Assembly: GCF_039538765.1 (NCBI RefSeq)
Contig: NZ_BAABCJ010000007.1
Coordinates: 62,001-126,000, forward strand
Length of the DNA: 64,000 bases
Direction: 5' to 3'
Source: Zhihengliuella alba
GTDB taxonomy: Bacteria > Actinomycetota > Actinomycetes > Actinomycetales > Micrococcaceae
In this document: positions 44,273 to 51,914 of the stretch, piece after piece
How positions within the stretch are numbered: the first letter of the stretch is position 1
Layout of the letters: every line of letters begins with the position of its first letter
Made by a program: the position numbers and the translations under genes
Notes under the pieces: model-generated
What the model was told of the DNA's origin: nothing
Databases searched by the model: none
Seen by the model: only the letters and a program-made list of their open reading frames with translations

Positions 44273-46327
44273 ATGTGCAGTCCCGCCTCGCCCACCACCG
44301 TCGCGACCGACCCCGGCGTGGCCGCCCCGGCCCCAAGCGGGTCCAGGGGGTCCAGCGGAGCCGATGGCGCCTACCGGCTCCCGACCACCGAGGAGGTCGC
44401 CTCCGTCCGCGACCTCCTCCACCGCGAGGGCCACCTGACGGAGAGCCACCGGGTCGCCTACCTCGGCCTGCTGGATCCGCCGCGCCGCCCCGCGGCGGAC
44501 GACCCGGCCGTCCGGCGCTTCCGGATCTTCCTCGTGGACACCGCCGAGGGCACGGCCGCGGACCTCGTGGTGGACGCCACGGCGGCCCGCGTCGAGTCCG
44601 TCACCGCCCTGGACACGGCGGAGACGGGCGAGCTGCCGGTCATGGAGCAGGAATTCGCCGTGGTCGAGGAGATCCTCGCCGGCGACCCCGAGTGGCAGAA
44701 GGCCATCGCCCAGCGCGGCCTCGAGCTGGACAAGGTGCGCGTCGCGCCTCTCTCAGCCGGCTTCTACGACTACCCGGAGGAGCGCGGCACCCGCATCCTG
44801 CGCGGCCTGGCCTTCTACCAGGAGCACGAGACCGACTCGGCCTGGGCGCACCCCATCGACGGACTCGTCGCCTACGTCGACGTGGCCCACCGCCGGGTCA
44901 CCCGGGTCCTCGACAGCGGCGCCGTGCCCGTCCCGGCGGAGCACGGGAACTACACGGACCCGTCCCTGACCGGTGCGCCGCGGACCACGCAGAGGCCCAT
45001 CAGCATCACCCAGCCGGAGGGCCCGTCCTTCACGGTCACGGACGGCAACCACGTGGAGTGGGAGCGCTGGAGCCTGGACGTCGGCTTCGACATGCGCGAG
45101 GGGCTGGTCCTGCACAACATCTCCTTCGACGACAAGGCGCCCGACGGCGGGGTCCGCCGCCGCAGGATCCTCAACCGCGCCTCCATCGCCGAGATGGTGG
45201 TCCCCTACGGCGACCCCTCGCCGGTGCGGAACTGGCAGAACTACTTCGACACCGGCGAGTACCTGATCGGCTCCTGCGCCAACTCGCTGGAGCTCGGCTG
45301 CGACTGCCTCGGCGAGATCACCTACCTCTCCCCCGTCATCGCGGACAACTTCGGCAACCCGCGCACCATCCGCAACGGCATCTGCATGCACGAGGAGGAC
45401 TGGTCCATCCTCGCCAAGCACTCGGACCTGTGGAGCGGCATCGACTACACGCGCCGCAACCGCCGCCTGGTCATCAGCTTCTTCACCACGGTCGGCAACT
45501 ACGACTACGGGTTCTACTGGTACCTCTACCTGGACGGCACGATCGAGTTCGAGGCGAAGGCCACCGGCGTCGTCTTCACCTCCGCGCAGCCGGCGGGCGA
45601 CTACCCGTACAGCTCCGAGCTGGCCCCCGGGCTGGGCGCTCCCTTCCACCAGCACCTCTTCGGCGCGCGGCTGGACTTCGCGCTCGACGGCGGCCCGGGC
45701 CGGGTCGTCGAGGAGGAGGCCGTACGGGTGCCGATGGGCGAGGGCAACCCGCTCGGCAACGCCTTCACGCGGCAGCACACGGTCCTCCGGCGCGAGTCGG
45801 AGGCCGTCCGCGACACCAGCATGGAGACCGGCCGGGCCTGGTTGGTGCAGAACCCGGAGTCGACCAACCGGCTGGGCGCCCCCGTCGGCTACAAGCTCCA
45901 CCCGGAGGGGAACCCGACGCTGCTGGCCGACCCGGGCTCCTCGGTCGCCCGCCGCGCCGCCTTCGCGGCCCACTCGCTCTGGGTGACGCCCCACGACGAG
46001 TCCCAGAAGTACCCGACGGGCGACTTCGTCAATCAGCACCCCGGCGGGGCGGGCCTGCCCGAGTGGGTCGCGGCCGACCGCAGCATCGACGGGGAGGACC
46101 TGGTCCTCTGGCACACCTTCGGCCTGACCCACTTCCCGCGGGTGGAGGACTGGCCGATCATGCCGGTGGACACGGCCGGCTTCAGGCTCCGTCCGGAGGG
46201 CTTCTTCGACCGCTCGCCGGTCCTCGACGTCCCGGCCCCGGCGCAGGCCCACTGCGCGTCGGACGCTGCGGCCGGGCCCGCGGAGGAGACCGGGGCGGAC
46301 CAGTGCGGCTGCGGCCCGCGGGAGTAG
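44273..46327 (+). CDS. Copper-containing primary amine oxidase (tyramine/phenylethylamine oxidase)
   Basis: It oxidises a primary amine to the aldehyde, releasing ammonia and hydrogen peroxide, with copper and topaquinone. In the 684-residue protein the topaquinone precursor is Tyr410 in VGNYDYG. The catalytic base is Asp326 in YFDTGEYLIG, and the copper ligands are His459 and His461 (HQHLFGARLD) and His620 (LTHFPRVEDWPIMP). The spacings Asp-Tyr 84, Tyr-His 49 and 51, and Tyr-His 210 equal those of the Arthrobacter globiformis enzyme. There is no signal peptide, so the oxidase is cytoplasmic. The C-terminal tail contains His-Cys and a CGC cluster not needed for catalysis. GGAGGAG precedes the ATG. 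The stop overlaps the next gene. Confidence 0.97.
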   Translation: MCSPASPTTVATDPGVAAPAPSGSRGSSGADGAYRLPTTEEVASVRDLLHREGHLTESHRVAYLGLLDPPRRPAADDPAVRRFRIFLVDTAEGTAADLVVDATAARVESVTALDTAETGELPVMEQEFAVVEEILAGDPEWQKAIAQRGLELDKVRVAPLSAGFYDYPEERGTRILRGLAFYQEHETDSAWAHPIDGLVAYVDVAHRRVTRVLDSGAVPVPAEHGNYTDPSLTGAPRTTQRPISITQPEGPSFTVTDGNHVEWERWSLDVGFDMREGLVLHNISFDDKAPDGGVRRRRILNRASIAEMVVPYGDPSPVRNWQNYFDTGEYLIGSCANSLELGCDCLGEITYLSPVIADNFGNPRTIRNGICMHEEDWSILAKHSDLWSGIDYTRRNRRLVISFFTTVGNYDYGFYWYLYLDGTIEFEAKATGVVFTSAQPAGDYPYSSELAPGLGAPFHQHLFGARLDFALDGGPGRVVEEEAVRVPMGEGNPLGNAFTRQHTVLRRESEAVRDTSMETGRAWLVQNPESTNRLGAPVGYKLHPEGNPTLLADPGSSVARRAAFAAHSLWVTPHDESQKYPTGDFVNQHPGGAGLPEWVAADRSIDGEDLVLWHTFGLTHFPRVEDWPIMPVDTAGFRLRPEGFFDRSPVLDVPAPAQAHCASDAAAGPAEETGADQCGCGPRE

Positions 46328-46794
46328 CCATCGCCCTGCTCGGCTCCGCCGCGGCGGTCGCGCACGTCGCGCTCCTGCCGGAGATGGGCGGCCGCCACGG
46401 CTGGGTCGCGGCCGCGCTGATGGCGGTCGTCGCGCTCCACTGCGCCAGGTGCGCCCTCCACGCGGGCGGCCTGCGCCGCCGTCGTACGACGGCGGCCGCC
46501 GCGCCGGCGCTGTGCCCGCGCTCCCTGCTGCACGTGCACGTGTGCGCGGCCGTGATGGCGCTGGTCCACACAGCGCTCGTGCTCGGGCTGCCGGGCCACG
46601 GGCACGGCCTCGGCCACGGCGCTCACGGGGCGGCCCACGGGCACGGCGGCGGCATGCTCGCGATCCTCGGCGTGGAGCTCGCGCTCTGCTGGTCGGCCGC
46701 CTGGGCCCGTGGCCGACTCCTGCGGCCCGCCCGGACATCCCCGCCCTCGCCGCTCGCCGCGGGACGCGCAGGCCGCCACGCCCCCGTGCAGTGA
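46303..46794 (+). CDS. His-rich four-helix membrane protein coupled to the amine oxidase
   Basis: I do not recognise the family. The GTG start at 46303 lies 25 bases inside the amine oxidase gene, in another frame, and codon bias continues in this frame to 46794. The 163 residues include four hydrophobic helices (about 7-26, 33-50, 71-94 and 115-133). Possible metal ligands are concentrated near them: HCARCALH after helix 2, HVHVC at the start of helix 3, and a loop of about 19 residues of Gly and six His between helices 3 and 4. The context of a copper enzyme and the ligand-rich loop suggest copper binding, uptake or delivery. That is inference. The C-terminus is basic and disordered. Confidence 0.65.
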   Translation: MRLRPAGVAIALLGSAAAVAHVALLPEMGGRHGWVAAALMAVVALHCARCALHAGGLRRRRTTAAAAPALCPRSLLHVHVCAAVMALVHTALVLGLPGHGHGLGHGAHGAAHGHGGGMLAILGVELALCWSAAWARGRLLRPARTSPPSPLAAGRAGRHAPVQ

Positions 46795-46813
46795 CGGCAG
46801 CGGGTCCGAGGGG

Positions 46814-47395
46814 TCAGCCGCGGAGCAGGTGCAGCAGCGAGTCGAGCTGGCCGCGGAGCTGGTGGGCCGAGTTGAACGAGGCGTCGGCCAGTGCTCCGGC
46901 CTGCGCGCCACTGATGAAGTTCAGGACCATCTCGGTGACGCCGTCGACCGAGACGTCGGCGCGGACCTCGCCGTCGGCCATGGCCTCGCGGAGCCAGGTG
47001 CGCATCTGCAGGCGCCACGAGGCGGTCAGGGCGTTGCCCTGGGCGGCGATCTCCTCGTCGTGGAGCGACATCTGCCAGGCGGGGACGAGGACGCGGGCGA
47101 AGGCCAGGCGCTTGTCGTCGAGCGGGAGCAGCTCGAGCACGAAGAGGCGGAGGGCCTCGATGCCGAAGTGGCCGTCGACGGCCGTGGCGATGCCGGCAGT
47201 GGCGCGGTCCCGGGCGTGGCCGAACGCGGCGCGGGCCAGCGCGGACTTGCTCGGATAGCAGCGGGCCATCGTCTGCCGGCTGACGCCGGCCTCGGCCGCC
47301 ACGTCGGCCAGGGTCATTCCGTCGAAACCGCGGCGGGCCACGACCGCCGTGACCGCCTCCGAGTACTCGAGGGGGCGCAGTTCTAGATGGGGCAT
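46814..47395 (-). CDS. TetR/AcrR-family repressor (second of a paralogous pair)
   Basis: The 193-residue TetR protein has an HTH GFDGMTLADVAAEAGVSRQTMARCYPSKSALARAAF and a ligand domain paralogous to that of the TetR at 43487-44095. TATGAT (minus strand, 47403-47408) lies 7 bases before the ATG at 47395 and looks like the -10 box of a leaderless promoter. It also contains the in-frame ATG at 47407, which therefore cannot be the start. The gene is convergent with the oxidase/His-rich membrane protein operon and may respond to a related amine or aldehyde. Confidence 0.87.
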   Translation of the reverse strand: MPHLELRPLEYSEAVTAVVARRGFDGMTLADVAAEAGVSRQTMARCYPSKSALARAAFGHARDRATAGIATAVDGHFGIEALRLFVLELLPLDDKRLAFARVLVPAWQMSLHDEEIAAQGNALTASWRLQMRTWLREAMADGEVRADVSVDGVTEMVLNFISGAQAGALADASFNSAHQLRGQLDSLLHLLRG

Positions 47396-47520
47396 GCCGA
47401 ATATCATAACGCCGCGCCGGGGCCGCCGAGGCGCGCCTTTAAACCTCTGTCTGGACGATCAGAACACGCCTTCGAAAGCTGACCCGGGGCGGCCCTGCGA
47501 CGCCGCCGGGGGCCGGATCA

Positions 47521-47550
47521 GTGACGTGCTCGCCCGGCTCCGCGTAGATT
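47521..47550 (+). promoter_or_regulatory. Candidate promoter of the NmrA-like gene
   Basis: GTGACG (47521-47526) and TAGATT (47545-47550) are 18 bases apart, giving a leader of about 70 bases. Confidence 0.4.
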
Positions 47551-47629
47551 CGGACCAGGGGCCGGCGCCGTCGCCCCACGGCGGTGAACGCGGCCGCGAG
47601 CGCAGCCGCACGAGGAGGGACCGGGGAGC

Positions 47630-48361
47630 ATGAGGATCGCCATTGCAGGGGGCACGGGAACGGTCGGACGGCACGTTGTCGACGTCGCCACGGAGCGCGG
47701 ACACGACGTGGTGGTCCTGAGCAGGTCCGCGGGCGTCGACCTGACGTCCCCGCAGCCGCTCGACCTCGCCGGCGTGGACGCCGTCGTCGACGTCGCCTCG
47801 ATCCAGACCGCCAGCGCCGGCGCGTCGCGGGCCTTCTTCGCGGCGGTGACCACCAAGCTCCTCTCCGCCGCCCACCGAGCGGGCGTGGGCCACCTCGTGG
47901 CGCTCTCGATCGTCGGATCCGACGTGGCGCCGTTCGGCTACTACGCCGGCAAGGCCGAGCAGGAGCGCCTGGTGAGCTCGGGGCCGGTGCCCTGGACCAT
48001 CCTGCGGGCGACGCAGTTCCACGAGTTCGCGGGCCAGATCCTCGAGCGGATGCGGACGGGCCCCTTCTCCGTGGTCCCGGCGATGCGGTCCCAACCGGTC
48101 GCGGCCCGGGAGGTCGCCGAACGCCTGGTGGAGCTCGTCGAGACGGGTCCGGCCGGCCACGCCGCGGACCTCGCGGGTCCGCGGGTGGAGCGCATGGCGG
48201 ACCTGAGCCGACGCTGGGCCGAGGCCACCGGAACGGCGGCCCGCGTGCTCGAGGTCCCGGTCCCGGGACGGTTCGGGCGCGCGCTGCGCGACGGCACGCT
48301 GCTGCCCGGCGCCGGAGCGGACCGGGGCCGCCTGGCGTTCGCCGACTGGCTCGCCGGCTAG
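47630..48361 (+). CDS. NmrA/SDR-like NAD(P)-binding protein
   Basis: The 243-residue protein has an atypical short-chain dehydrogenase fold. The nucleotide-binding motif is AGGTGTVGRHVV at the N-terminus. It continues through GVDAVVDVASIQ, VGHLVALSIVGSDVAPFGYYAGKAEQERLV and WTILRATQFHEFAGQILERM, all typical of NmrA-like and NAD(P)H-binding SDR proteins. The YxxxK pair (YYAGK) is present. It probably acts as a quinone or small-molecule reductase or a redox sensor; the substrate cannot be inferred. It is convergent with the siderophore permease genes. Confidence 0.82.
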   Translation: MRIAIAGGTGTVGRHVVDVATERGHDVVVLSRSAGVDLTSPQPLDLAGVDAVVDVASIQTASAGASRAFFAAVTTKLLSAAHRAGVGHLVALSIVGSDVAPFGYYAGKAEQERLVSSGPVPWTILRATQFHEFAGQILERMRTGPFSVVPAMRSQPVAAREVAERLVELVETGPAGHAADLAGPRVERMADLSRRWAEATGTAARVLEVPVPGRFGRALRDGTLLPGAGADRGRLAFADWLAG

Positions 48362-48363
48362 CG

Positions 48364-48398
48364 GGTCCGGGCCCGACGCCCGGGCCCGGGCCCGGACC
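48364..48398. terminator. GC-only hairpin between convergent genes
   Basis: Perfect 12-base arms (48364-48375 and 48387-48398) lie in a longer CCCGGG-type simple repeat running to about 48412, between the NmrA-like gene and the FecCD permease gene. Confidence 0.6.
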
Positions 48399-48413
48399 CG
48401 GACCCGGGCCGGT

Positions 48414-49547
48414 TCACATCGCGCCGGCCCGGTTGCTGCGCACGATCAGGTAGACCAGGAACGGTGCGCCGAGCACGCCCGTGACGACGCCGACGGGATA
48501 GCGGGTCGCGAACAGGTGCTGGCCGGCGAAGTCCGCGCCGAGGACGAGGGCGGCGCCGACCAGCGCCGCCGGCAGCAGCAGCGATCGCCCGGGGCCGACG
48601 AGCCCGGCGGCGATGGGGCCCGCGAGGAACGCGACGAAGGCGATGGGCCCGGTCGAGGCCGTCGCGAACGCCACGAGCGCGACCGCCACGAGGATCACGG
48701 TGACCCGGGTGCGCGGCACGGCGACGCCGAGGCCCGCGGCGGCGTCGTCCCCGAGCGCGAGCGCCGTCAGGGCCCGGCCCTGGGCGAGCAGGACCGGCGC
48801 CAGCAGCACGAAGGCGAGGGCGACCGGCAGGACCCGGTCCCAGGTGGCGCCATTGAGGCTGCCGGCGAGCCACCGGGTGGCCTCCTGGAGGTCCCAGCTG
48901 CCCGCCTTGGACAGCGCGTACAGCGTCAGCGACTCGAGCATCGCGGCCGCGCCGATGCCGATGAGGATCAGCCGGGTCCCCGCGGCCCCGCCCCGGCGGG
49001 CCAGCCCGTAGATGGCGGCCGCGACGGCCAGGGCCGCGACGACGGCGATCGACGCGAGCCCGGTGCCGGAGACCCCGAACCAGACGATCCCGACGACCGC
49101 GGCGGTGCTGGCGCCGGCGCTGATCCCGATCACGTCGGGGCTGGCCAGCGGGTTCCGCAGCAGGGTCTGGAAGCTGACGCCGGCGAGCCCGAAGGACAGC
49201 CCCGCGACCAGGGCGAGGGAGGCGCGCGGCAGCCGCAGCCTGCCCACCACGAACGTCGCGCCCTCGACGTCGTGCCCCAGGGCGACGGCGACGACCTCCG
49301 GGAGGGAGTGGAACTGCCGCCCGGCCATCAGGGTGAGCAGGTAGAGCCCGGCGACGGCGGCCGCGAGGACCACCACGACGGCGGCCCAGCGGAGCCGGCG
49401 ACGGCGGCGCTCGGCCGCCGGAGCGGAGGGCTGCGGCCGGCCGGACGGCACCGCGGCCGGTTCCTGCCGCGCCTCTGCGGGGCCCTCCGGGGCGTCGTGG
49501 TGCGGGGGCCGCGGCGCGCGGGCCGCCTCGGTGACGGGGGCGGTCAC
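48414..49547 (-). CDS. FecCD-family iron-siderophore ABC permease
   Basis: One of two transmembrane subunits of an iron-siderophore importer, 377 residues. After a disordered N-terminus of about 50 residues come about nine or ten helices with family signatures: SFQTLLRNPLASPDVIGISAGAS, LALGDDAAAGLGVAV (the coupling-helix region that contacts the ATPase) and GPIAFVAFLAGPIAAGL. The GTG start overlaps the stop of the upstream permease (GTGA), so the two subunits are coupled. It is the FepG-like second subunit by order. No ATPase gene follows; the next gene is convergent. Confidence 0.9.
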   Translation of the reverse strand: MTAPVTEAARAPRPPHHDAPEGPAEARQEPAAVPSGRPQPSAPAAERRRRRLRWAAVVVVLAAAVAGLYLLTLMAGRQFHSLPEVVAVALGHDVEGATFVVGRLRLPRASLALVAGLSFGLAGVSFQTLLRNPLASPDVIGISAGASTAAVVGIVWFGVSGTGLASIAVVAALAVAAAIYGLARRGGAAGTRLILIGIGAAAMLESLTLYALSKAGSWDLQEATRWLAGSLNGATWDRVLPVALAFVLLAPVLLAQGRALTALALGDDAAAGLGVAVPRTRVTVILVAVALVAFATASTGPIAFVAFLAGPIAAGLVGPGRSLLLPAALVGAALVLGADFAGQHLFATRYPVGVVTGVLGAPFLVYLIVRSNRAGAM

Positions 49548-50611
49548 AGTTCACGCACCTTGTGCCGGCGGACGATGTAGATGAAGAAGGGCGCGCCCAC
49601 GAGCGCGGTGACGATTCCGACGTCGATCTCGACCGGGCGCGAGGCCACGCGGCCGAGGATGTCCGCGGCGGTGAGCAGCGCCGCGCCGCCGAGCGCCGAG
49701 AGCGGCAGGAGCCAGCGGTGGTCGGAGCCGACCAGCAGCCGCACGACGTGCGGCACGACGAGCCCGACGAAGCCGATCGGCCCGGTGAGCGCCGTGACGG
49801 CGCCGGCGAGCACGATCGCGCCCAGGGACGCGAGGCCGCGGACGAGACCCACGCGTTCCCCGAGCCCGGCCGCCAGCTCGTCGCCGAGGGCCAGCGAGTT
49901 CAACGACTTCGCCGAGAGCAGGCCGACGGCGAGCCCCGCGGCGAGGAACGGCAGGACGACGCCCATGGTCCCGAAGTCCGCTCCCCCGACGCCGCCGATC
50001 TGCCAGGAGCGCACCCCCTCGGCGATGTCGTTGCGGCCCAGGACGACCGCCGAGATGAAGGAGGTCAGGGCGGCCGTCACGGCCGCCCCGGAGAGCGCCA
50101 GCTTCAGCGGCGTCGCGGCCGCGGCATTGAAGCCGTTGGGCCCGAGCGACGCGATGGCGTAGACGACCGCCGCGGCGGCCGCGCCGCCCCCGATGGCGAC
50201 CCAGACGAACCCGCCGGGCGACCTCAGCCCGAAGTGGGCGATGCCGACGACCACCGCCAGCGCGGCCCCCGTGTTGACGCCCAGGATGCCCGGATCCGCG
50301 AGCGGGTTGCGGGTCACGCCCTGCATGACCGCCCCGGAGACGGCGAGGGCCGCCCCGGCCAGGAGGGCCAGGGCGGTCCGGGGGATGCGCTGCGCCACCG
50401 AGGCCGGGCCGAACCCGTCGGCGGGGCCGGTGAGCCCCGCCCAGATCTCGGCCGGGCTCACCGGCCGGGCCCCGAAGGCCACCGACAGGACGGCCAGGAC
50501 CCCGAGGAGCACCAGCAGGACGAGCACCCACGCACCCCGCCGCCGGCCGGAGGGCACGGCGGCGGGCGCGGCGGGCGGCGCCGGCGGCGCTTCGACGGGC
50601 AGGCTACTCAA
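49544..50611 (-). CDS. FecCD-family iron-siderophore ABC permease
   Basis: The first permease subunit, 355 residues. It has the helices and motifs RIPRTALALLAGAALAVSGAVMQGVTRNPLADPGILGVNTGA, LALGDELAAGLGERVGL (ATPase-contact loop) and TGPIGFVGLVVPHVVRLLVG, as in FepD. The TTG start at 50611 lies inside the binding-protein gene (8-base overlap). The two permeases would form a heterodimer in the membrane and receive the ferric-siderophore from the lipoprotein. They must use an ATP-binding subunit encoded elsewhere. Confidence 0.9.
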   Translation of the reverse strand: MSSLPVEAPPAPPAAPAAVPSGRRRGAWVLVLLVLLGVLAVLSVAFGARPVSPAEIWAGLTGPADGFGPASVAQRIPRTALALLAGAALAVSGAVMQGVTRNPLADPGILGVNTGAALAVVVGIAHFGLRSPGGFVWVAIGGGAAAAAVVYAIASLGPNGFNAAAATPLKLALSGAAVTAALTSFISAVVLGRNDIAEGVRSWQIGGVGGADFGTMGVVLPFLAAGLAVGLLSAKSLNSLALGDELAAGLGERVGLVRGLASLGAIVLAGAVTALTGPIGFVGLVVPHVVRLLVGSDHRWLLPLSALGGAALLTAADILGRVASRPVEIDVGIVTALVGAPFFIYIVRRHKVREL

Positions 50612-51665
50612 TGGCGTCGGAGAGCATCTTCAGGTACTCGTCCAGGTACCACGGCAGCGAGAGCGCCGTGGGGTTGGCGGCGTTGCCGATCGGCCCGTCG
50701 CCGGGAAGCGCCACGACGGCCTCGTTGGCGACGGCCGGCATCTGGGAGAGGATCGGGTCCGCCTTCAGCGCCTCGAGCAGCTCGTCGCCGCCGTAGGTCA
50801 CGATCAGCTCCGCATCGGCGAACTCGTCCGCGGTCTCGGCGGACTGCTCCACCGAGTAGGTCCCGTTGGCCTCCGACTCCGCGATGACGCTCTCCGGGGA
50901 CGTCATGCCGAGGTCCTCGAAGTACTGCACGCGGGTGTCGAGGGTGGAGTAGTAGCTGACGGTGGAGAGATCGGCCTCGTCCACGTGGGTCAGGAACATC
51001 GCGGCCTTGCCCGCGAGCGCCGGGTAGTCGGCGGCCTTCTCCTCGATGAGGGCCTCGTACTCGGCGACCAACGCCTGGCCCTCCTCGGCGCGGCCCATGC
51101 CGGCGGCGTTCATCAGGATGGTCTCGCGCCAGTCGGTGCCCCAGGCCGTGTCCGGGAAGGCGACCACGGGGGCGATCTCACTCAGCGTCTGGTAGTCCTC
51201 CTCGCTCAGACCGGAGTAGGCGGCGAGGATGACGTCCGGGTCGGACTCGGCGACGGCCTCGAAGTCGATCCCGTCCTCCTCGTCGAAGAGCACGGGGGTC
51301 TCGGCGCCCAGCTCCTCGAGCTTCTCCTCGACCCACGGCATGACGCCGTCGCCGTCGTCGTCGCCCCACGTGGTGGCCGCCATGCCGACGGGCACGACGC
51401 CGAGCGCGAGCGGGACCTCGTGGTTGCCCCAGGCGACCGTGGCGACGCGCTCCGGCGTCCCCTCGATGACGGTCTCGCCGAAGGCGTGCTCGATGGTGAC
51501 GGACTCCCCGCCGGTGGCTCCGGAGGACCCGGCGGCGCTGCCGGCGGCGTCGGCGCCGCAGGCACCGAGGCCCAGGGCGAGGGCCCCGACGGCGAGTGCG
51601 CCGACGAGGCGGCGGGGCGAGCGGGCCGAGCGACGGCGGCGGTCGGTCATGGATGCGAGTGGCAC
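50604..51665 (-). CDS. Iron-siderophore-binding lipoprotein
   Basis: The class III substrate-binding protein (353 residues) of the importer. A basic N-terminus RRRRSARSPRR is followed by a lipobox LGAC, so it is anchored outside the membrane. The mature protein shows the FepB/FhuD-like pattern: TIEHAFGETVIEGTPERVATVAWGNHEVPLALGVVPVGMA, FEAVAESDPDVILAAYSGLSEEDYQTLSEIAPVVAFP, and a C-terminal NAANPTALSLPWYLDEYLKML. The GTG at 51665 has AGGGGGA just upstream; an ATG at 51650 is also possible. Expression is probably repressed by iron through the DtxR/IdeR-like sequence upstream. Confidence 0.9.
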   Translation of the reverse strand: MPLASMTDRRRRSARSPRRLVGALAVGALALGLGACGADAAGSAAGSSGATGGESVTIEHAFGETVIEGTPERVATVAWGNHEVPLALGVVPVGMAATTWGDDDGDGVMPWVEEKLEELGAETPVLFDEEDGIDFEAVAESDPDVILAAYSGLSEEDYQTLSEIAPVVAFPDTAWGTDWRETILMNAAGMGRAEEGQALVAEYEALIEEKAADYPALAGKAAMFLTHVDEADLSTVSYYSTLDTRVQYFEDLGMTSPESVIAESEANGTYSVEQSAETADEFADAELIVTYGGDELLEALKADPILSQMPAVANEAVVALPGDGPIGNAANPTALSLPWYLDEYLKMLSDAIE

Positions 51666-51726
51666 TGGTCCCCCTGGGGTCTTCGGCGGCAAGGGTGCCC
51701 AAACCGAATTAGCGAATAGTTTCATC

Positions 51727-51737
51727 ACCTAACCTAG
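51727..51737 (-). promoter_or_regulatory. Candidate DtxR/IdeR iron box half-site
   Basis: On the minus strand CTAGGTTAGGT matches the left half of the IdeR/DtxR consensus TTAGGTTAGG-CTAACCTAA almost fully; the right half is degenerate. It lies about 60 bases upstream of the siderophore-binding protein gene, within an A+T-rich promoter segment. Confidence 0.5.
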
Positions 51738-51837
51738 TCGCATCGGCCGTTCCCGCCAAACAGTCCCCTCCAGTGGCCGTCACGGCGGCTGCAGGACACC
51801 GTCCGCCGCGGCCGGGCGTCGCCGCCCGCAGACACGA

Positions 51838-51880
51838 CAGCGCCCTCCCGGACGGCGCGTGGCCGCCCGGGAGGGCGCTG
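51838..51880 (-). terminator. Terminator of the RNase J gene
   Basis: Perfect 14-base arms (51838-51851 and 51867-51880) flank a 15-base loop, 35 bases after the rnj stop. Confidence 0.8.
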
Positions 51881-51914
51881 GCTGGAGCGGGCCGCAGGGG
51901 CCCGCCGGTGATCG

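Noticed and set aside
44275..46302. Upstream part of the open frame that contains the His-rich membrane protein
   Set aside because: Within the amine oxidase gene this frame is Arg/Pro/Gly-rich and lacks codon bias; coding character starts only near 46303.
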